Shown: one piece after another, positions 57,687-64,000 of the stretch
Numbering within the stretch: the stretch's first letter is position 1
Layout of the letters: each line of letters begins with the position of its first letter
Assembly (NCBI RefSeq): GCF_014839805.1
Contig: NC_051124.1
Location: forward strand, 7,936,001 to 8,000,000
Direction: 5' to 3'
DNA: 64,000 nucleotides
DNA from: Manduca sexta
Taxonomy: Eukaryota; Arthropoda; Insecta; Lepidoptera; Sphingidae
Notes under the pieces: generated by a model
The model's input: the letters and a program-made list of their open reading frames with translations, nothing else
Databases searched by the model: none
Told to the model about the DNA's origin: nothing
Position numbers and translations under genes: made by a program

Positions 57687-59518
57687 TACGGAGAGAAGAT
57701 GGATTCCATGGTGAGTTGGTAGATGCGCTGTTGCGCGTTATAAATTTGGGCGAAAAGGACTGAGTCAGAGCGACCCAGTGCCTTCATTTTGGACGAGCAG
57801 TCGTGGATCAGCGCGTGGAGTTCGATAATCTCTGGGGAAACCAGAGAGAATGAAGAAGCCGCGCCGCTAGACGTCGGAGTCGCCGCCACCTGGGGTTTGG
57901 ATGGTGCGGGAGCCTTCGACTTGACTACCTTGGAAGAGGTAGCCTTGGAGGTCGAGGGCGTTGGGACGGGAGCGGGAACAGTGGCCGCCGCTGCTGGTGT
58001 TGTGGCCGGGGTGGCGGGAGATCCTCCGGGAGAACCACCGCCCTGGGCCTGGGGACGCGAGTCGGCACGTACCGTGGCGGGAAACCACGGGTTACGTGTC
58101 GGGGCTGGGGCCAAAACGAATTTTTCAGCCTGAGGGGCCTTGGCCTTAGGGGCCTGATTGGTCCTATAATTGGACTTGTATTTGGGTGCTCGTGGGCACC
58201 CCCGGTAATTGGCCGGATGGCCAGATTGCCGGCAGTTGGTGCACGAAGGCGGCTCCGTGCACTGGGACCTATCTTTCGGACGCGGGCACTCTGACGTGCC
58301 GTGCTCGCCGAGGCACTTGACGCACCTGGCGGGGAGGCGACAGCCACGCGAGTTGTGGCCATACTTCTGGCAGTTGTGACACTGCGCAACCTCGCTAGTC
58401 TTATGTGGGGTCTCGACGGTGAAGCCGCCAAGGCCCGAGATGTCGCGAAGCTCGTAAAGAGCTTTTACGTCCGCGGGGTAGCCAAGATGGCGAGGACCAT
58501 CTCGTACTGTATGCCACGTCGTGACAAACGCGATTTACGGTGCATCCGGTGCACCTCTAGGGCTGCGATGCCCTTGGCTTTGGAGGCCTTGTTGGACCTC
58601 GGCGGCCGACATTTGGAGGGTATGCCACGGATGACATATCTATAGCGGCGCTCGTCCGGGAGCGCAAAGGTGTAATAATGATAGCGTTTGCTATCTAGAA
58701 ATTTGGTCAACTCGCGGTGATCGCTAATTGACCCGGGCTGGAGGGACAGCAGTTTTTGGCCACTGTTCCAGGCGTTAAGGGCGATTTTAATGCCCCCACT
58801 GGTGAGGGCATCAAAAAGGACTGAAGGGAGGCCCCTTCAGGAAGCTGAAGATTAACCTTCGGTGGCTTTTAGGCCCCTTAGGTTAGTCGGTGGCGACGAA
58901 TCCGTCGAGCTAGCGGGCGCGGGCTGGGAAGCCGCGGGTTTTTGTTTTTGCGCAGAAGGCGCGGACGGCGCAGAAGGCGCTTGGGACGCAGGAGCGTCTG
59001 AGCCACGCTGCTTCTTCCTGCGCCCGTTCCTCACGGTCGTGAAGCCATCGTCATCGAGGTCCGACGACGCGGCCCCAGACCGTGATTCGCTGGGGGTCAG
59101 GGGAAACAGGTCGCTTGGACGCGCAAGCGACGGGGACAGCGGAAAGCTGGGGTGCGCCTGGATCGGAATCCATGGCGAGGTCGGGATCGACGGCACCGGC
59201 CGGGCTCCCGGGCGGACTAGGTCCGTCCGAGGACTCGGCCGACTCCGACGAGTCCGAGGAAGAGGATGACTCAGATGAGTCGGTAGAGGTCGCGGGTGAC
59301 GCGGGTGAAGCGGGTGACTCCGGTGAGTCAGGCACCGCACGGGGGGCATTGGCGACCACTAGTGAGTGGACCAGAGAGCAGAACATTGGGTCGCTCTTAA
59401 TGTATTCTGCGATGGTTGTCAGCAAGGCGTTTTTTGTCTTGCCGACCTCCACCGCGGGCTCGTCAGTGTCCATAGGCCTAGATTCAGCCATTGCGGGCGA
59501 ATCCGGGCCTAGGGGCAC
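57684..59518 (-). pseudogene. Retrotransposon ORF1 (gag-like), frame-broken
   Basis: It starts near 59518 (MPLGPDSPAMAESRPMDTDE), followed by a Ser/Pro/Asp-rich region, a conserved gag core around YHYYTFALPDERRYRYVIRG (58640-58690), and three zinc knuckles (58210-58390): C-x2-C-x4-H-x4-C (CHNCQKYGHNSRGC), C-x2-C-x3-H-x4-C and C-x2-C-x4-H-x6-C. A Pro/Ala/Thr-rich tail ends near 57686. The product would be an RNA-binding nucleocapsid-like chaperone. At least five frame changes are visible, near 59080, 58850, 58812, 58610-58560 and 58480. ORF2 begins around this ORF's end in an overlapping frame. Confidence 0.85.
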
Positions 59519-60296
59519 TTAAAATAGAATGATTGAAGGGCCGCGAGTGGGTTCGGGACCCGGGTGCGTTCCGCCTGGGAAAGAACCCACAAGAAACCAG
59601 GCGGCTATCGCACAGAGAGCGAACGCGTGATTTTAAGTGAAACGAACAAACGTCCCCGGGTGGGTGTGCCCGGGGTTGTGTGCGTGAGTGACCTCCCCGC
59701 CGGGTGTAGGCGAGGGGGATGTACTTAAAATTAGGTGTGCCCTAAGCTTGTATCCCTTGCCAATCTTAATGTGCGAAAGGGTTCTTAACAATCCGTGCGA
59801 CGTAAACGATATTGGACCTTTTAGGGTCCGCACGCTCAACCGTCACACGGGATGGAGTGAAAAGGAAAGGTAGGGTTGGGAAGGAGATATGCGGGGGAAA
59901 CTGTGGTGTGTCTCCACAGCTTCCTTGTCCGCACCCGTCCGGCTTCGCTTTAGCCCCGAGGGGCGGCAGTGCGGGCTGGTCACCGCTAGCTCGGCTTGTT
60001 ATCACCGTTAGGTTTACCACCGAGCTAACCCTGAAGGGGCAAAATTGTCGAGAAACGATACAGAAACGGGTTTGACCCTGTCCTGAGAAGGACGCGGCCG
60101 GACCAAACAAAGGACGCAGGTAACAACAGGGACAATGCCCTATTGTTTCCTTTGTCCGTGGCGTGCAGCGAGGTCGTTGCGGTCGTTCCGAGCAGGTACT
60201 CGGAACGGGACATGGCTTTACCGAGCAGGTACTCGGAAAAAGCCAAAGGGACCGCTCGAGTCGGGTGCTCAGAGCGGAGTGTGAGTGCTGTTCTTG
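59519..60296 (-). other. Retrotransposon 5' UTR with repeated hairpins
   Basis: The minus-strand 5' end reads caagaacagcactcacac. Within the first 110 nt there are two copies of the 16-bp unit ccgagcaggtactcgg (60188-60203 and 60221-60236 on +), each a small hairpin, plus a third hairpin (ccgctcgag...gctcagagcgg) at about 60250-60276. Jockey-type elements usually carry internal promoters in this region. Confidence 0.6.
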
Positions 60297-60308
60297 ACAA
60301 ACTACGCA

Positions 60309-60720
60309 TACAATCGCCCGACTTATATACTAGTTTAGGAGGCACTATAACGCACGGGTGTGCCTCCTACGCACTTTTCGGCCATTGGCCCGCCGTTTTT
60401 CCCTCGTTGGCGCGTCCGTCGCTCCGATTGGCCGTAGGTTCTGGTGGGCGGGGCGTCGTTCCACGATGCGCCGGCGCCGGGTCCCTCGTCGAGCGCGTGC
60501 AGTGCGCGCCTCAGTCGCGCGGCGACCGCCGTCCCGCGACGTTGCCCTCTGGATGCGGCGTTGACGGGTCGCTCGCTGAGCGTGCGGCGCGCGGGCTTCA
60601 ACGTCCCGTTGCGTCCGGCCGTCCCGTAACGTCGCTCCTTAGGCAGCGTCGTCGACGGGCCTCAGTGTCACGGCGGCCGCGAAGTCGTCGTGTCGCTAAC
60701 ACTTACTATGCTTGACGAAG
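60309..60720 (-). promoter_or_regulatory. GC-rich promoter-like region (TATA, two CCAAT boxes) on the minus strand
   Basis: About 400 bp of CpG-dense DNA stops abruptly at about 60720. On the minus strand two CCAAT boxes (gccaatgg near 60382, gccaatcgg near 60427) precede tatataag at 60322-60329, which lies about 26-34 bp upstream of the retrotransposon insertion point. An inverted repeat (aggaggca / tgcctcct) lies at about 60337-60368. Open frames here (up to 190 codons on +) have repetitive Arg/Ser composition and are not believed. It could alternatively be part of an older GC-rich element. Confidence 0.4.
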
Positions 60721-62027
60721 TGTTCCCGTTAGTACCGTCCGTGCCCTTTAGTAGAGTCTAGTTTAGTCTGTACCTAAGCTTTGAATATAGTAACGTATGT
60801 TTGATGTATCAGAAACCATAACTAAATATCTATTTCAATATGACTATCTATTGTTGAGTAGGTCGTGTATTGATAAAATATTATGTAATGGATTTAAACT
60901 GCATTAGTTTATGAATATGTATACATATAACCTACTATTTCTTAGTATGTCATGTCGAATACGATTTTTCTGATAAATCTCCGCACGAATGTCCTTTCAC
61001 CAACCGCGGTAATTACAGCCTATTTTGCTTAATTAAAGCGATTACGTACCTCTAAATAAGAGGATTAGTTTTTTCAACCGTGTTTCATGAACTCTGTACT
61101 TTTGATAATTATTCAGAGTTCCGTACAAAATTTGGAATAACATTAAATTATACAATGTTTCATCGTTGTAAAGGCGAATCAATTAATAAATTTGCATTAT
61201 TTTTATTAAAACAAATTTTACTGATTCTGAATAACCTAATGCCATTTGTTTTAAACCCTCATTATGTATAGATTTTAAGATATAAGGTTTTAAAATGTTT
61301 GATGACACGTCAATCCACCCTGAATCACAGTAACACAAAGGCGACGCACTTTACACACCACAGCATGAACAATCGTAGGCGTACCAGGCGGGCAGGTACT
61401 ACACTTAACGCTATCCTAGCTTTACTAAAGGAACATCATTCATTCGTAAACACGATAAATAGAAAAATACAATGCGGTCACACCAAGTCTTGATACCGAG
61501 AAATAAATATCACAATTTTTGCCTTATATCCATTTTTTTAAATCGATTTCAATCGGTTTTCTTGATCTATCTCGAAAATGGACTAATCAGAACATAACTT
61601 ATATGGAAATGTTTACAAATGCGTTATTTTGATTGGTTCATTTTCGACATCGGATTAAAGATTGAGATGAGATTGAAAAGTACTGTTACTCGTGTAGGTA
61701 TTATAAATCAGTTTATTCCTCTACTTTAAACACTCAATATATCATATTAAAGTTCTTGTCTAGCGCTAACCAGTAGAATTGAGTTTCAGCAACTCATTAT
61801 GGTGATCAACATCCCGCTCGGATATCAGGGTATTGACCTGATGAATCACTCGCCAAAATATACGGCTATATAGTTTTTATAGTAGTTTTATACGCATGTT
61901 TATATCCGGCATGATATAATATCTAAGGTCGACGTTGTTCTTATATCCTTCTTAATAAATGATTAAAGATAAAGCTGTCACCAGGTGTTTTGTGTGATAA
62001 GAATAATTAGACAGAAATATTATGTAA
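60721..62027. other. AT-rich tract, no gene recognised
   Basis: The sequence changes sharply from CpG-rich to AT-rich at about 60720. No exon or strong repeat was seen. Confidence 0.3.
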
Positions 62028-62436
62028 TTTTGATCGCGGCTTCGCTCGCGTGATGCAGATTTCTGGAATGAAAGTCCCCCTGTATATTTTTCCGGGTTAG
62101 AAAGTAGCCTTTAAACTTCCCAGGGTCTTAAACTATCTCCATACCAAATTTCATAAAAATCCGTTCAGTAGATTTTGAGAAAATCGATAAAATACAGACA
62201 GAACGAAAAGAGGACCATTTTTATACGGATAGGTAGATTTATATCTTTGCTATGCCCATGTGAAAAAGAAAATCCGGCTAAAAGTCCTGATTATATTTTT
62301 CGGGATAAAAGTAATCATAAACTTCAAGAGAAATATAACTTTTTATTAGTGAAAAAAAAATCAAAATCGGTTTAGTGGTTCCTGAGATTAACTAGTTCAC
62401 ACAAACAAACTGTTCAGTTTATATATTAGTATAGAT
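62028..62436 (+). repeat. Two adjacent interspersed repeat copies (family C then caaa-tail type)
   Basis: 62028-62235 has 'gcggcttcgctcgcgtgatg', 'cttcccagggtcttaaacta' and 'ccataccaaatttcataaaa'. 62236-62436 has 'tcaaaatcggtttagtggtt', 'ttcctgagattaactagttc' and 'acacaaacaaactgttcag', ending tattagtatagat like the copy at 31130-31318. The pair repeats the order seen at 30838-31318. Confidence 0.65.
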
Positions 62437-62659
62437 TTGTAACATCATTAACACTTTATTTTGATCATGATTGATGGCACGATTTTAGAAAATATTTTAA
62501 ATATATTACGTATTGAATTCAAAGTATACTGATAAATAGCCAAATTATTTTTATTATTTATCTTTATTTTGTTTCTGGTTAATGTATATTTTCAACATCA
62601 TCAGATTTTAACTTACGTATAAAAATATTCTTCATTATTCCTTTCCCATTTGTGATTTA

Positions 62660-62925
62660 TTGTCAAAACACATTGATGGTGGTAGGACATATTTTGTATT
62701 CGCTCGAATTGCGACTACCGCACCCAGTGTTACAACCCGCCATAGTTGTTCACGGAAGTGTGTCGCGTTCCGGTTTAGCCTGTGTTATCCGGTTCAAACA
62801 GGTCCGCATAATGGTATATCAACTGCCGAGGAGTAATCATCTCTCGCCAGTCGACATTCTATATGGACCCCAAATCGCTTACCATCATGTGCAGTTGGTC
62901 ACTCTACTGTGCTCTACGAAAAAGA
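62660..62925 (+). repeat. Interspersed repeat family A copy
   Basis: 'gatggtggtaggacatattt', 'acaacccgccatagttgttc', 'tgtcgcgttccggtttagcc' and 'catctctcgccagtcgacat' match the copies at 25561-25775 and 27870-28105 in the same orientation. Confidence 0.7.
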
Positions 62926-64000
62926 CACAACAAATTTATTAAAAGCTAAGCTTAGGCATGGGCCAGCTTCTAGGCATGGGCAATGCAAAAAATTATTTTG
63001 ATATTTTTAAACAATATCCATATTTACATATTAAAAGGACAGACAAAAAGAGACTATACATAGACATTTATTTGGTTGCGTTGAAAAAGAATCAAATTGG
63101 GTTTATAGAGAGTAGAGAGAGAGAGAGAGAAACATATTACAATATATTACATAATTGATATAAAATATAGCAAAGCTCTTAAAAAATATCGCATTTGATA
63201 CACGGAAGAATATTTGTTTGATTATTATCTCAAAAAATATTATTATTTTGATATATCAATGTTTTACCCATGCCTAATGCAGCCGTTGTTAATGTAAATA
63301 CGTGCGGAGAGTATTAACATGACTGCTGTCACAGTCGGGTAAATAACTATAGTTCGCAAAATAACGAGTGTTTAGCGAATTTTGTAGAAAATTTAGGTCG
63401 ATCCTATTTTCTGAGACGCGCACACTCAATTTGCTAAGTTAAACAACCGTTTACTTTTTTCAGAAAGTTGAACAAATAGCAATTGTTTGATGAAAGTTCC
63501 TTCGACCTCCGGGTTGCTTGATTAAAAACCGCTTCAAGCACTATGCGTCCCATCGTTTGCATTTAGTTTGTTTAGTTTCATTGGATTAAAACTCATCTCA
63601 TATGTTATATATTTGTTTATATTGTGTTATACTGTAGCCTGAGATAGCCATGATCGTTTTGTAAATAAAACATCGTATAAATTATTGGTATTTCATAATC
63701 CTTAACATATTTATTGTCAAAAAGCCAACTGTAAATTGCACAAATCTCATTTCTGTTTCACTCGTAAATTTAGACGTATCGACATCCAACAACGGTTGCT
63801 TATGTAATTCATTAATAATTGTGTTTAAGTTATACAAATTTACGCAGCGTACAAAAGTCCAAACCAAACATAGAGGTCCGCACCGGACCAGTTTGTGTTT
63901 GTATAAATAAAACAATATGTTTTATTAATTTGGTTTAAACCAAATGATCGAAAACTTTTATAGACGAATAAGAGTTGATAACACTTCCTCTTATATGCTC
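62926..64000. other. AT-rich end of window, no gene recognised
   Basis: Holds a short (ga)n microsatellite at about 63109-63132. Open frames are short and without family resemblance. Confidence 0.35.

Larger units (their letters stand above)
54481..60296 (-). mobile_element. Jockey-type non-LTR retrotransposon, structurally full length
   Basis: A 23-nt poly-T at 54481-54503 is the poly-A tail on the minus strand. acaaactacgca occurs directly outside both ends (54469-54480 and 60297-60308), a perfect 12-bp target duplication. Order from 5' to 3' on the minus strand: 5' UTR, gag with three CCHC knuckles, APE-type endonuclease, reverse transcriptase with FADD, 3' UTR, poly-A. No RNase H domain follows the polymerase, which fits the Jockey clade. 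GC content is far above the flanks. Both open frames are broken by multiple single-base shifts, so this copy cannot encode its proteins as assembled. Confidence 0.92.

Noticed and set aside
58862..59522. Long + strand open frames of 135 and 146 codons over the gag region
   Set aside because: They are antisense shadows of the GC-rich, Ser/Asp-rich ORF1 of the retrotransposon.
60143..60715. 190-codon open frame on the + strand in the GC-rich block
   Set aside because: It spans the retrotransposon boundary and the promoter-like region, has repetitive Arg/Ser/Ala composition caused by high GC, and resembles no protein family.
63109..63132. (GA)n tract as a regulatory GAGA element
   Set aside because: A short microsatellite with no promoter features nearby.

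Overview
The window looks like a moth or butterfly (Lepidoptera) nuclear genome. It is AT-rich, has intron-containing genes with consensus GT-AG junctions, and is packed with interspersed repeats of lepidopteran type: tRNA-derived SINEs, MITEs, LINE tails and short 'ctatctccataccaaatttc' repeats. The species cannot be named from what is visible. No rRNA gene, functional tRNA gene, CRISPR array or bacterial-style operon is seen.

Layout. (1) 2130-12900, + strand: fifteen consecutive exons of a GPR158/GPR179-type orphan class C G-protein coupled receptor (Drosophila CG31760-like). All splice phases agree over 2115 nt. The 5' exons (signal peptide, start of the ectodomain) lie outside the window or were not found. 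The last exon carries an in-frame TGA followed by 35 further sense codons and a TAG, the most interesting coding anomaly here. (2) 12901-16730: repeat-poor AT-rich DNA with several AATAAA signals, probably 3' UTR plus intergenic sequence. (3) 17045-17662, - strand: intact single-exon Mis12 kinetochore gene, 205 codons. (4) 17.7-54.3 kb: a gene-poor tract with no recognisable host coding exon, holding SINE copies, MITEs, LINE remnants, head-to-head repeats, a 2.76-kb structure with about 630-bp inverted arms (31428-34187), a deleted hAT element with perfect 8-bp target duplication (52898-53343), and several long perfect hairpins. A possible non-coding first exon is at 20.47-20.61 kb. (5) 54481-60296, - strand: a structurally full-length Jockey-type non-LTR retrotransposon (5' UTR, three-knuckle gag, APE endonuclease, reverse transcriptase, poly-A) with a perfect 12-bp target duplication but many frame breaks. 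It appears to sit inside a GC-rich promoter and first exon (TATA, two CCAAT boxes, a splice donor) of an otherwise unseen minus-strand gene. (6) 60.7-64 kb: AT-rich DNA with more repeats.

The two host genes have unrelated roles: a neuronal-type membrane receptor and a kinetochore subunit. Nothing suggests they act together. Most of the window's remaining content is explained by mobile elements and the structures they leave.
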